A stretch of 64,000 nucleotides of DNA from contig NC_090615.1 of the NCBI RefSeq assembly GCF_004359215.1, positions 4,503,040 through 4,567,039 on the forward strand. Direction: 5' to 3'. This DNA comes from Bremia lactucae (lineage: Eukaryota; Oomycota; Peronosporomycetes; Peronosporales; Peronosporaceae). Position numbers and translations under genes: made by a program. The notes below the pieces were generated by a model. The model ran no database searches. It saw nothing but the letters and a program-made list of their open reading frames with translations, and was not told the DNA's origin. Positions 8,983 to 18,480 of the stretch are shown here, piece after piece. How positions within the stretch are numbered: the first letter of the stretch is position 1; every line of letters starts with the position of its first letter.

Positions 8983-9842
8983 CTAATTCGGATACGATTG
9001 GACATAACTTCGAAGTATCTCTTCGAAAACGCGATTTACGCGTCCCGTCTGACTATCTGTCTCTTGATGATCAGAAGTTGACATAGTCAGCCGTGTTCCG
9101 ATCTCTCGGAACACGGATTGCCAAACCTCCGCCGTAAACCGTGGATCTCTATCCGAGCCCAGTTCACGGGGCAACCCATGGAGTTTGAATACCGTGTCGA
9201 TAAAGACGCGGGCACAGCCCGAAGCTGTGATTGATTCTGGTCTGCAGCAAGATATACAATCTTGCTGAATCTGTCTACAAAAACAAGGATTCTATTGTTT
9301 TTGTGGTCGTCTTCGGGAAATCCGAAGACGAAGTCCATAGATACGGACTGCCAACACTCTGCCGGGAGTGGTAGAGGTTAAAGAGGTGCACGGGATGAAG
9401 GGCTAGGCTTCACCCGTTGACAAACCTCGCAAGCACGAATGTACTTGCGCACAAACTGATACTGGCGGGGCCAGTAGAAGTATCGACTTACTGTGAGGTA
9501 AGTCTTCTCACGTCCACGATGTCCACTTGTTGGAGCATCGTGACACTCATACATGATGCGCAAGCGCAAATCATTGTGAGCCGGGACGACGACACGTGGG
9601 GTGTCGCCGGTAACGGCTGTGTAAAACAAGCCGTTTTGTGTTGTGTATCGATCGGATGACGATCGATATAAAGCCGGTAATTTTTTAAAAGATTTATCGG
9701 ATAAATTCATTAAAAGATCCATCAAACATAGAAGGTCCTTATCTTCTTTGTAGGCTTTCTTTATGTCATCAACTAAGGTTGATGATGGAACAGTCGTAGT
9801 GAGTGTTGCAACAGTAAGATCACTTTCACTGTTGGGGAGCAC
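8983..9842 (-). pseudogene. Integrase zinc-binding domain and catalytic core of F1a
   Basis: Reads from 9842 down. The HHCC zinc domain is visible as ECHDAPTSGHRGREKTYL ... RACEVCQRVKPS (about 9560-9400). Then comes the RNase-H-fold core with MDFVFGFPEDD (first Asp, 9338) and GSDRDPRFTAEVW (second Asp, about 9150). Next is the STSDHQETDSQTGRVNRVF segment, where the catalytic Glu of the family QTER has become Gly. That change plus a frameshift near 9230 makes the integrase inactive. It would insert the element cDNA into the genome. Confidence 0.8.
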
Positions 9843-9908
9843 AGCTGACTCGAAATCGAATCGGCGTGATAACGCATCAGCGACGACATTAAGTCGTCCT
9901 GGTTTATA

Positions 9909-10200
9909 TTAGACGGAGAAGTTATACTCCGCAAAGAAGGATAGCCACCTCGCCATTCTTTGAGAGAGGTGTGGGCTGTTTACGGCCGTCCGTAATGACG
10001 CATGGTCCGTATACACGATGAACGGTCTATCTCGTAGGAGATAGACCCTAGATTTAGCCAGATCATATTTAATTGCAAGGAGTTCCTCGTCATGCACTGG
10101 GTAATTGCGTTCAGCTGGTTGCAGCTGACGCGATTAATAATAGACGCCGCGCTCCGCGCCGTCTGTATCGTATTGCATAAACGCACTTCCATAGCCAATT
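9909..10200 (-). pseudogene. RNase H domain of F1a
   Basis: The minus strand encodes HDEELLAIKYDLAKSRVYLL and then FIVYTDHASLRTAVN, the signatures of Gypsy RNase H, which removes the RNA strand during reverse transcription. The left half of the domain (around 10100-10200) is in another frame, so the first catalytic Asp segment is not in line with the rest. Confidence 0.75.
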
Positions 10201-10355
10201 CTCGTCTTTTTTCAAGAGACGAGAGAGATTAACTGTCATCTCGTCATAATTGCGGGGCCGCTAATCCAACGAACTTTCTAAGTCCCTTGTCATCGACTGG
10301 AACTGGCCAGTCGGTAATTGCCTTGGTCGTTTCGGGATCAGGGCGCACGGCGTGT

Positions 10356-10680
10356 TTACCGACGACCCAAGAGGTGGTATTTGCTTGCAGCGATTATACA
10401 CTTCTTGAGATTTGCGTACAGCTTATGCTTTCGCATAAGAGTAAGAACCTGACGAACGTGAGTTTTATGAACTTCCACGTCCGTCTTTCCGTCGATGGCC
10501 CGGCTATAGACGAATATATCGTCAAAAATATTGGTGCGAATTCTCGCTCCGGTCTCAACAGATTCGTTACGCATCTGTTGACGTTGCAGGGACGTTACTA
10601 ATCCCCTGTAGCATTACTAGCCATTCCTATAGCATCCTATGGGAGTGCTCACTGCTGTGAACGCCCCGGGATCTAGAAGT
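10356..10680 (-). pseudogene. Reverse transcriptase C-terminal half of F1a
   Basis: Carries the catalytic strand NIFDDIFVYSRA (family FFDDVFVHSR) with both aspartates, then LTLMRKHKLYANLKKCIIAA, the thumb-side block. Around 10670 the sequence jumps from the protease-RT linker (PHVLEEKSP-like) directly to AFTAVSTP, the strand before the GMLWEW motif. About 0.8 kb encoding the spacer and the RT fingers is therefore deleted. A frameshift follows. RT is non-functional in this copy. Confidence 0.8.
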
Positions 10681-10699
10681 CTAGTAACTTCCACTATTT

Positions 10700-11430
10700 G
10701 AGGAGATTTCTCCTCAAGTACGTGGGGACCTCTTCCCTCAACGTCTTTCGAACTGTGATAGCGCTATCACAGTCGGGTCCACTACGGTCGACTATCTACT
10801 ACTCGACCTAGGATCATCGTGTCGTCCCTTTTGGACAACCGGTATCTTCCTTGGATGTCGCCCGCTAGGCGTACACTCATGTCTTAATCCACTCGGCTTT
10901 TTCAAGTGGTGGACCTGCGGCGCTACCTGTGCATTCGCACAGCCACCGGCAGCTGACCCCACAGTGTGATTAGTCATCACACTGTGATCTTTGTGCAGTC
11001 GTTCTGACAACCGTACCACAAATGAGGACATCGCACTCACTCGTAGTACATCGACACGCTTGTGGACGCTCCAAAACGTTCAAAGGAGGCCATCCAATGA
11101 GCAAGCGACAGGCATCTTTACGGATCGATGCTGCCAGCTGATTCTTGGCTCATATTTTCTGAGCCAAGGTAAACTTAGGATGACATCAAATTTTTCATCC
11201 AAAGCCAGTACGATTAAGTCATCATCGTACTGTAAATCTTTTAACGTGTAGTGAAATTTCACTACTCGTTTCATTACTGTTATCGATGTGCCTGTCCCTA
11301 GACGCACCGTCATCCTCGTTGGAGAGATGTCGCGCTCAACAAATTTGAGCCTACGACCCTCTAGCGACTGGCGACAAATAAAGATATTCGACGTCCCACA
11401 GTTCACTAGGACTCAAGGTGACAAATTATT
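10700..11430 (-). pseudogene. Protease and linker of F1a
   Basis: The minus strand encodes the retropepsin-like domain: NCGTSNIFICRQSLEGRRLK (about 11406-11340) and DVILSLPWLRKYEPRISW. The family active site VDCGAS has become MNCGTS, so the catalytic Asp is changed to Asn. Downstream is the hydrophilic linker (VQKGRHDDPRSSSR and similar), shared with F1c and F1e. Confidence 0.8.
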
Positions 11431-12697
11431 TGTCACTTTTAATTTCAAGGTGATGAGGTATCCCTCATCACCAGGTGCAGAGACACATAATGTTTGTGTG
11501 CCTGGATTAACTTTAGTCAAGGGATTTGCAAATTCTCTTGAGGTTGCTGGATCAGTAGGGCGTTGGCCCCTACTGACCCCGACCGTTTTTTTTGCGGTCC
11601 GCCTCGCTGTTGCGATTTCGCAACAACATCGGACCCGCGACCGTTGCCCCTTTTTGGCATTCGGTCCATAATTCCGATCAGTACCTCTCGGTACTGGGCG
11701 TGGAGCATTACACTCATGAGCGTAGTGTCCTAACTTTTGACAGCGATTGCATCTCTGCAATCGCTTGATGTTCGAGAAGCGAGGTTTCTTGCATTCGACA
11801 TAAGAAAGGTCCATAGGTTCTGGACCTCCCAGTTCGTGTCGTCTTGGAGGACGATATGATGACGAACTAGCTTGGGCCTGTCTCAAGCTAAAGTCCTTCT
11901 GTCCCACAAACGGATATTGCTTCTTCAAGCGTATCCAGTTCCAAGCGGAACAGGTGGGTCTTTACGGGACCATCCGCAAGACCTTGCATGAACACGGTAA
12001 TCAACGTGTGTTCATGGACTGGGTTGTTTGTGATACAGCTCGCTAAGAGTCGTATATGCTGGGCATAAGGGTGAACATCACGCTTGCCTTTCTTGAGTTT
12101 CCGAAGCTCTGAGCGAGCTCTGAACTCAGCCCTTGGTGGTTCAAACGTCTGTTTGAGCCGGGTTTCTAAAGCCTCTAGCGTGTCAAAGACGTATGGGTCG
12201 CTCAACTTAAGGCCCAATGCTCAAGTTTTGGCACGACCTGCCAAATTTGATTGAGCGAATGTGACTTGGATTTGCTCGTCGATGATGTGACGTGCCCTTT
12301 TGGCATCGTCCAACTCGACAAACCATCTTAAGAGGGAGTCTTCTTTGACTCACCTATACGAAGAGATATCAATCTTTTGAGTTTCGGGACGACGCCAGTC
12401 CGTCGTCTTAAGTACAGGGGTCTGTACCTGTTGTAACCTCAACAGCTCTGCCTGTTGAGAGCCTTGCTGATTCAGCAAGACTACCTTCTCCTTCATCTCG
12501 TCAAGTTCATGTTGTATGAACTTGTCGATGGCTGAATGGAGGGCATCTCTGTCCATATTGGACAGCATTGCCAAGATTGCATCGTTTCCTACGGTCGAAC
12601 TCATTCGTTTGACCGCACTCTTTTCTATGTCACTTAGGAAGGAGTAGCTATCACGCGAAACGTGATGCGTATTCCCACTATGATCTGACATGTCCAT
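11413..12697 (-). pseudogene. Gag of F1a
   Basis: Starts at 12697 with MDMSDHSGNTHHVSRDSYSF and is open for 115 codons. It resumes after a frameshift at 12217 (LKLSDPYVFDTLEALETRLK) and again at 11928. The middle holds the capsid-like FEPPRAEFRARSELRKLKKG block. The C-terminus has the CCHC zinc knuckle CNRCQKLGHYAHEC (about 11760-11715) and a Gly/Arg-rich tail. It is the best preserved F1 Gag in the window, with only two breaks before the knuckle. Confidence 0.85.
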
Positions 12698-12747
12698 GTT
12701 AGATGAAGGAAATGTGGTCCTTGAACGGACTACAAAGTGCTACCAGG

Positions 12748-13172
12748 TGTAACGGGGCTCTACTGACTTGTACTGCTCAGTACAAGTCCACTTCGCACTG
12801 GTTTAGTGCGAGTGGTGCCTCACGTCACTTCACGTACACTAGTACGTGCAGAGGGAGACTCTTTTTAAAATGCTTGCTTTAAAGAGAATTAATTTAAAAC
12901 TGTATTAATCTAATTAAGTTCTTCTGTTCTATCTTCTTAATACTAACTTAATTGTACATGTAATAAAGTCTTATCTATCTTTCTCTTTGCGCGCGTCCAG
13001 CGCTGACTGGACCGCGGAGAAAGTAGATAAAATGGTCTATATCTACCAATGGATAAGCTTTTAGGATATTACCATGTAAAGTAATATTCTTCAAATATTA
13101 TCTACCTTTTAGAAAATATATCAATTAACAACCTTTAAGTGTTAATTTCATGTAACGATACACCCCGTTACA
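12748..13172 (-). repeat. 5' LTR of F1a
   Basis: A 425-bp LTR. In plus orientation it starts TGTAACGGGGCTCTACTGAC and ends ACCCCGTTACA, with perfect 10-bp terminal inverted repeats. It contains the GCGCGCGTCCAGCGCTGACT block, the CTAGTACGTGC block and the hairpins common to F1 LTRs. The PBS (TGCTACCA in plus orientation, 12738-12745) lies inside it. It faces the RlmN-like gene, so an LTR promoter acting outward could reach that gene. Confidence 0.9.
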
Positions 13173-13202
13173 GGCCTTCCAGCGTTTAATAGACGTAATT
13201 CA

Positions 13203-13216
13203 AATTTCGCGAAATT
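13203..13216. promoter_or_regulatory. Palindrome AATTTCGCGAAATT upstream of the RlmN-like gene
   Basis: A perfect 14-bp palindrome 52 bp before the ATG, in the 95 bp of unique sequence between the F1 LTR and the gene. Its core TTTCGCGAAA resembles an E2F/DP site. Whether it works as a promoter element is inference. Confidence 0.3.
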
Positions 13217-13267
13217 GTAACAAAACATTCTGCTAATAGTAATTCGGCTGGTTGGTTAAAGCAAAAC

Positions 13268-14625
13268 ATGGTCAAGAATCGCACGCTGTCGCCGCTGTCA
13301 GCCTTCGATCAGAACGCGTTGCCCACATTTCTACAGAACCAGGGATTCAAGGAGCTACACGCACTCACTATATGGCGCTATTTAGCTCAAAATTCGGATG
13401 CCTTGTTTAGTGACATCCCTGCGATTCCCAAGACCCTTCGCGTTGAATTAAGCGAGCACTTTGCTCCCTTTACGACGTCAGTAATTGAAGAGCAGCGTTC
13501 GACTGATGGAACTGTTAAGCTTTTGCTTAAGCTTCAAGATGGTCACGAGATTGAGGCTGTTATAATGCGCCACAAGGGGCGCAATACCCTTTGCGTAAGC
13601 TCCCAGGTGGGCTGTCAAATGGGCTGCACCTTCTGCGCCACAGGCACACTCGGCATCATTGCCGACTTGTGCAGTGGAGAGATTCTAGAGCAGCTTGCAC
13701 ACGCTAATCGAGTGGCACGTATTCGCAATGTAGTTTTTATGGGTATGGGTGAGCCTCTAAACAACTACGACGCTGTACTCGCTGCCATCCGTGCCATGAC
13801 CAGAGTCTTTGAGATTGCACCCAAGTTTATCACGTTGTCCACCGTTGGCGTGATCCACCGTATCCGCCAGCTTTCGCGTGATGCCCCACTCGTGCGCTTG
13901 GCATTGTCGCTGCATGCCCCAACGCAGGAGATGCGTTGCCAAATCGTGCCCCCATCAACGGCCTACCCACTCGAAAAACTCATGGCAGCTATTGATGAGC
14001 ACCTCGCTATGAAGTTCGTGAAACCGATTGTTGTTGCTTACTTCGTGTTTGCTTTTATCTGATATTGTTTTTGATCGGCAGGAAAGGACGTTTGGTCATG
14101 GTAGAGTATTGCATGCTGAAAGGTGTGAATGACTCGCTCGAGACGGCGCATCTTTTGGGAAAGCTTTTGCAAAAGCGGTCGGTGCACGTAAACCTTATTC
14201 CATACAACACGACGGACGTCGGTGACCAGTTTGAATCTCCTTCGCCGCAAGACATCTGTGCTTTCCATGCTGTGCTACGTAAAACGTACCATCTAAAGTC
14301 TACAATCCGCGAAAATCATGGCATGGACATTGACGGCGCTTGTGGTCAATTGGCGCTTAAGAATAAGTCTGAAGGCAATCGTGACATTGAAGACCTCGGT
14401 TCACGAAAAAATAAGACGCCACACAAGAACAAGAAACTGCCGCGCGCCGTTAATGCTGAAAGTTGTGACGCACCTATCACAACTACGCCTCGTGACTCAT
14501 GGCTCGCGTGTGTTAATGATTTTATTGATGAGTACCAGCAAGCAATTGTAATGACATTGTTTGCTACATCTGTCGCTGTGTTTGCCATTGGAACTATACG
14601 TCGTGGACAGATTCGCTCAAGTTGA
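13268..14625 (+). CDS. RlmN-family radical-SAM RNA methyltransferase (one intron, C-terminal membrane segment)
   Basis: Exons 13268-14013 and 14082-14625 join to a 429-residue protein. The 68-bp intron (GTTCGT...CGGCAG) is inferred because splicing restores the frame into MVEYCMLKGVND, typical of the family. Family enzymes methylate C2 of adenine in 23S rRNA (A2503 in E. coli) and some tRNAs. Visible motifs are the [4Fe-4S] cysteines C116-x3-C120-x2-C123 (CQMGCTFCATG), GMGEPLNNYDAV (159-170, SAM binding), and two catalytic cysteines. C109 is the Cys seven residues before the cluster, and C336 lies in DIDGACGQL. After the catalytic domain comes a basic linker (about 341-385) and a hydrophobic helix (403-420, AIVMTLFATSVAVFAIG) with RR behind it. 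This resembles a tail anchor, which is unusual for the family. A mitochondrial role is plausible but no clear presequence is seen. The reading frame shows no damage. Confidence 0.9.
14014..14081 (+). other. Intron of the RlmN-like gene
   Basis: Donor AA|GTTCGT and acceptor CGGCAG|GAAAGG. Using this pair, codon 249 is split AA|G and the reading continues as KKGRLVMVEYC. Reading through without splicing would stop at 14060. The pyrimidine-rich stretch TATTGTTTTTG precedes the acceptor. Confidence 0.85.
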
Positions 14626-14737
14626 GAGCAGTCGATCCGAGCCGCTCTTCAACTAACATTACATCTCTTGGCAGAATTATATTGCTTTATGTGTGTTATA
14701 AATTATAAATTGCCTAGTGAAGCGCTTTACGCTTATG

Positions 14738-14865
14738 CTACTCTGCTTCTCTTTGCGATATCGAGGATGCGAGAACATTTTGGCAGCGGACGAGTGCTTC
14801 TTCGCGAAAGTTGTAGGTAGCAAAGAGTGCTACGCATTTTTGTATGGCTTTAAAGCTGTGTACGT
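14738..14865 (-). pseudogene. 3' end of a minus-strand gene truncated by the F3a LTR
   Basis: The minus strand is open from the F3a LTR border (14865) to a TAG at 14740-14738. The 41 residues contain KAIQKCVALFATYNFREEA followed by LVRCQNVLASSIS and the end QREAE. It has the character of the C-terminus of a helical protein. The family is not recognised. It would be convergent with the RlmN-like gene, whose stop is 113 bp away. Everything upstream has been replaced by the retroelement. It could be a chance ORF. Confidence 0.35.
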
Positions 14866-15051
14866 TGTAACAGGCTAAAGTTGTCCTAATGTTGCACATT
14901 CCCCGTTAAGTTCAATTGGTGTACCTAAGGGGATGGTCAATTAGACCCAGCACTGTTCACATTTGTGACCAGCCCTTGTGTATTTGATGCACATAGTGCT
15001 AAGGTGTGTGTCTAAGTAGAGCGTGGCCGCATTAAGACGTGCCCGCCTACA
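14866..15051 (+). repeat. 5' LTR of F3a, internally deleted
   Basis: Starts TGTAACAGGCTAAAGTTG and ends GTGCCCGCCTACA, matching both ends of the F3 LTRs at 28895-29422 and 56855-57403. The ~340-bp middle, from after TGATGCACAT to before GCTAAGGTGTGTGTCTAAG, is missing. PBS TGGTAGCA follows at 15054-15061. Confidence 0.85.
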
Positions 15052-15095
15052 CTTGGTAGCACTTGAAATTCTTCCCATGACCCGTATCTCTGCGG

Positions 15096-16125
15096 GTGTA
15101 CGTGAGGATGAGCCTCAATTTTGATTGGGCTCATTTCCCCCACCTATCCGAACATCATCGGGAGGTGGCAGGGCATATGGCGCAGGGACTTGGTAAACAA
15201 GCCCTGGTCAAGCTCCTGGACAGTCTTCCTGAGCGACATGTTGCTCAGTTAGAGCAGTTTGAGGCATTCGTGCTCGGACAGCGGAGAGCCTTTTCCGAGG
15301 CCAAAGTTCGATGGAACTGCAGCGCACACGATTGTCCACTGGCTGTTAGCCGTGGAGCAATGCGGTGTCGCGCAGCTCATCGAAGATGACAGCCGGATGG
15401 TGTCGTACGCCATGTCGCACCTGCGCGGTAAGGCCTTTGAGTGGGCTTACTCGGCGCTTGTGGCGGACAGAAAGGCGTTCCCTACGTGGGCGATCTTCAA
15501 GCAAAAGATTTGCGCCACGTATCAGCCGCCGCACAAAAGTGTTGCTTCAGGCGCGCTTCTCTAGAGCGCGACAGGCGAAGCGATCTCTGCAAGAGTATGT
15601 GCAAGAGATGTACTCGCTGTCGGCTCCCATTTCCGTAGGTCCGATTCCGGAGGATATTAAAGTGCCCACGTTTATGAACGGACTACGGCATGGCCCATCG
15701 CGACAGGCCATTTTCAGAAAAGTGGCGTCGACGATGGAAGAGGCAATCCAAATTTCCTTAGTTGAGGAGCAATCCTACAACATTGCCTCGGCAATAGCTT
15801 GGTATCAGCCGTCGGCCTAGAGGTCAGATGACACTCCCATGAAGTTGGGCAATGCAGACGTTGTCTGCTATAAATGCGGAAGCGCGGCCATATGACGGCT
15901 TGCTGCTATGCAAGGGTCCCTGCTGGGGCAACGATGCCCGCCCAGCAAGAGGACTCTCTTCCCAAAGGGCGATGGCAAGAATCAGCGTGCGAGACGCATG
16001 AGTTCTGCATCGACCACTGAGAGGTCGGGAAATGCAGGAGCGCAGTAGGGGCGGGATGCCCTTCTGACGCGGACTCTGAAGCTACCCCTAAGTTCAGAGT
16101 TGTGGAACAAATGGGTAGCATAGTC
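15096..16125 (+). pseudogene. Gag of F3a
   Basis: The frame starting at 15096 reads HLSEHHREVAGHMAQGLGKQ and is closely related to the Gag start of F3b. It is joined through several frames to the FEWAYSALVADRKAFPTWAI and RQAKRSLQEYVQEMYSLSAP capsid-like blocks, and to MEEAIQISLVEEQSYNIASA. The zinc knuckle begins at 15866 as CYKC, but a short indel destroys its frame; the F3 consensus is of the type CYxCGMRGHMxxCC. Not translatable as one protein. Confidence 0.8.
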
Positions 16126-17120
16126 TCCGAGGTCTCGAAATTTCGGACCTCAACCCTGCTGGCTATGACCAGGTCATGACCCGATTCGGGTGCATCACAA
16201 AATTATGTAAAGCTCGCGGGTCTAAGAAATAGACCGGCGATGTTTGAGTCGCTTTGCCAGGATGGCAAGCGAGAAGAGGCGACTATTCGTTTAGCGAACG
16301 ACGCGCTCGTTAAGTCTGACGGAGTTCAGGTAGAACACGCCTTCAGCTTTAGTGACTTTTCTTGTAAGGAGAAGTTCACAGTGCTAGATGTGGAGAGCCA
16401 TGGTTGGCCAAGCACTAACCATGGATAGACTGGCGTACACGCACAGTTGCGAACTCGACGCCGGACACCGGAAAGGATGTGCTCCTGCGAGAGGCGTATG
16501 CAACTGATGCCGTGTCGAACACAGTTGAGGGTGCGTTGACGGGATGTCAAACGTCAACAATTCCTACCCAGCTCGTGGAGACTGAGATAGTGAATAGGAC
16601 GATGACAAGTAGTCATGCGTCCGAATGTCCTGCACAGAGCCGAGAGCCTGTGGCAGTGGACGGCGAGCTGACAGGAAGTCATGCGTCGCATAAACCGGCA
16701 CATTGCCTAGAGCCTGGTGCGGTTGGAAGGGGTACGTTAGCCAGGAGAGCAACGACACCCGCTTCCCAGTCAAAGGTCGTGGTGACTCGAAGAGCGAGTA
16801 CCCGGCAAATTAGGACGATCAAAGGCACGTCTAAACGAGTGACCTTTGGATCAGTTCCTTATAAAAAGGGCGGGCCTTTGAACGAGGTGTTCGAGGCCGT
16901 CAAGACGAAATTGCGGAAGCATCCTCAGTTGAGGTGCTTCGGCAAGTCTGTAAATCTGCTGAGGAGATAGTAAATCTCCCAGAGATGTCGTGGGATCGGT
17001 TCCTTGCCGAATTAAAGGAAGGAAAGATCCACGAAACAGTCACACCAGTTCCAGAAGAGAACTTGGTGGACTGCAGCTCGTCGTCCACAATGGACGAGAG
17101 CGTCCTAGAAACGGACAAAA
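16126..17120 (+). pseudogene. Protease and linker of F3a pol
   Basis: The protease active site reads PDSGASQNYVKLAGLRNRP, with Asp at 16193-16195 and the D-S-G triad intact. It is followed by RPAMFESLCQDGKREEATIR and the FSFSDFSCKEKFTVLDVESH block. A stop and frame change surround the active site. Bases 16479-16970 are a 163-residue open linker rich in Ser/Thr/Ala with repeated MTSSHASE/LTGSHASH-like units and a basic end, comparable to the hydrophilic spacer before RT in the other families. Confidence 0.75.
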
Positions 17121-17995
17121 AGAAACGATTCGCTGCTCAAGGCTGGGATGCCTTGAGAGACAGTCCGTTCATTGAGGTTCTTTGGAAACATCGCGATGTG
17201 TTCCCAGAAGAGGTGCTGAGCCGCCTACCAGCAGATAGGGGCATCGGGTACAAAATAGACCTTGAACCTGGCACCAATAATTGTGTAACCAGGCAATGGC
17301 CGTTACCAAAAGAACAAGTCGATTATGTCGATTATTTCTTCGACAAGCGAGCAAAGGCGGGACATGTGCGTGAGAGCAAATCGCCTCACTGCAGCCCGAC
17401 CTTTTATGTGCGTAAAGCCACAGGTGGATGGCGCGTGGTTCATGCTTACAATAAGCTGAACACGGCGACCATACCGGCTCAAACGCCAATCCCGCGAAAA
17501 GATGTTTTGTTGAAGTCCATGGGAAAGTCAACTGTCTTCTCCGCGTCGGATTTGAAGAATGGCTACTATCAGGTTCTCATGAGAGAGTCCGATGTAGCCA
17601 AAACAGCTGTAAGCACCCCAAGCGGTATGCTTTGGGAGTGGCTTGTGATGCCCAAAGGTTTGAAAAACGCACCAGTGACATTCAATCGAGTGGTGGCTTA
17701 CGTGATGCGTCAACACCGTGCCTACGCGGCCAATTTCGTGCATAGTAGTGCCGAGGACGGGCTGAGCGCAATAGAGTCGCACAAGCGTCATTTAGACGCT
17801 GTGTTGCAGACTTTAAAGGACGCCCAATTGTACGTCAACTTGCAAAAGTGCGTCATAGGGGACCCCGAGATACCTGTACTGACACATGGTGTACGAGCAG
17901 ACCCAGACAAGGTAAAATCAAAAAGGAATGGCCAATCTACGGCATCTGAAGGATTTGCGCCAATTTCTAGGGCTCGCCAATTACTTGCATAAATA
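17121..17995 (+). pseudogene. Reverse transcriptase of F3a with active-site deletion
   Basis: A continuous frame covers nearly the whole RT: FFDKRAKAGHVRESKSPHCS, GGWRVVHAYNKLNTATIPAQ, FSASDLKNGYYQVLMRESDV and PSGMLWEWLVMPKGLKNAP are all present. Where the family has AYASHYFDDVFVRSRAEDG (compare 40680-40725, minus strand), this copy reads AYAANFVHSSAEDG. An in-frame loss of 15 bases near 17735 removes the YFDDV catalytic strand. The frame then runs into the connection region and is lost near 17930. RT is catalytically dead despite the otherwise open frame. Confidence 0.85.
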
Positions 17996-18480
17996 TAGCA
18001 AGAATTATGCTGTGCAAACTAGACCATTATTTGATTTCGTTAAAAGGACGCAGAATGGATTTGGTTAAAAGAACAAGATGATGCGTTCACATCAGTGAAG
18101 CAATCTCTTGTAGAGGCACCGGTCTTGGCATTGCCAGACGCGGATAAGCCCTTTAGCGTCGTCTGCGATGCAAGTAGTTTTGCAATCGGCAGCGCGCTCA
18201 TGCAGAAGGATGACGACGGTGTTGACCGCATCATCTCTTATTAGTCCCGGCTATTAAAAGCCGCGGAACTGAGTAACCCCCTGCATGACAAAGAGCTACT
18301 TTCAATAAAGTATGCTCTTGGTAAGTTCCGTGTGCAACTACTGGGGTTTATACGGATCACGCATTACTGCGGACCGCAATAAACTCACCGCACCTCTCGG
18401 CTAGAATGGCAAGATGGCTCAAATTCTCTGAATTTAATTTCTAAGTTAAATATAAGCCGGGTAAGTCGAATGTCTATATC
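17996..18480 (+). pseudogene. RNase H remnant of F3a
   Basis: Short pieces of the RNase H domain in several frames: LHKYSKNYA, DASSFAIGSALMQKDDDGV and TDHALLRTAINSPHLSARMA. At least three stops and frame changes occur within 480 bp, so it is inactive. Confidence 0.7.

Larger units (their letters stand above)
6636..13172 (-). mobile_element. Ty3/Gypsy element F1a, degenerate, minus strand
   Basis: Reading leftwards: 5' LTR (13172-12748), primer-binding site, gag, protease, a pol with its RT N-terminal half deleted, RNase H, integrase, then the 3' region with the antisense gene present twice (8395-7405 and 7333-6636) around an 8-N gap. No 3' LTR is seen at the left end; unassigned sequence begins at 6635. 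The 5' LTR ends 95 bp from the start codon of the host RlmN-like gene, head to head with it. Confidence 0.85.

Noticed and set aside
13268..14062. Bacterial contaminant RlmN gene
   Set aside because: The frame needs a 68-bp GT-AG intron to reach the second catalytic cysteine, and the locus is flanked by eukaryotic retroelements on the same contig stretch.
15906..16121. Minus-strand ORF inside F3a gag
   Set aside because: A shadow of the gag frame. It has no start context, and the matching frame in F3b (42447-42671) is explained by the same gag.
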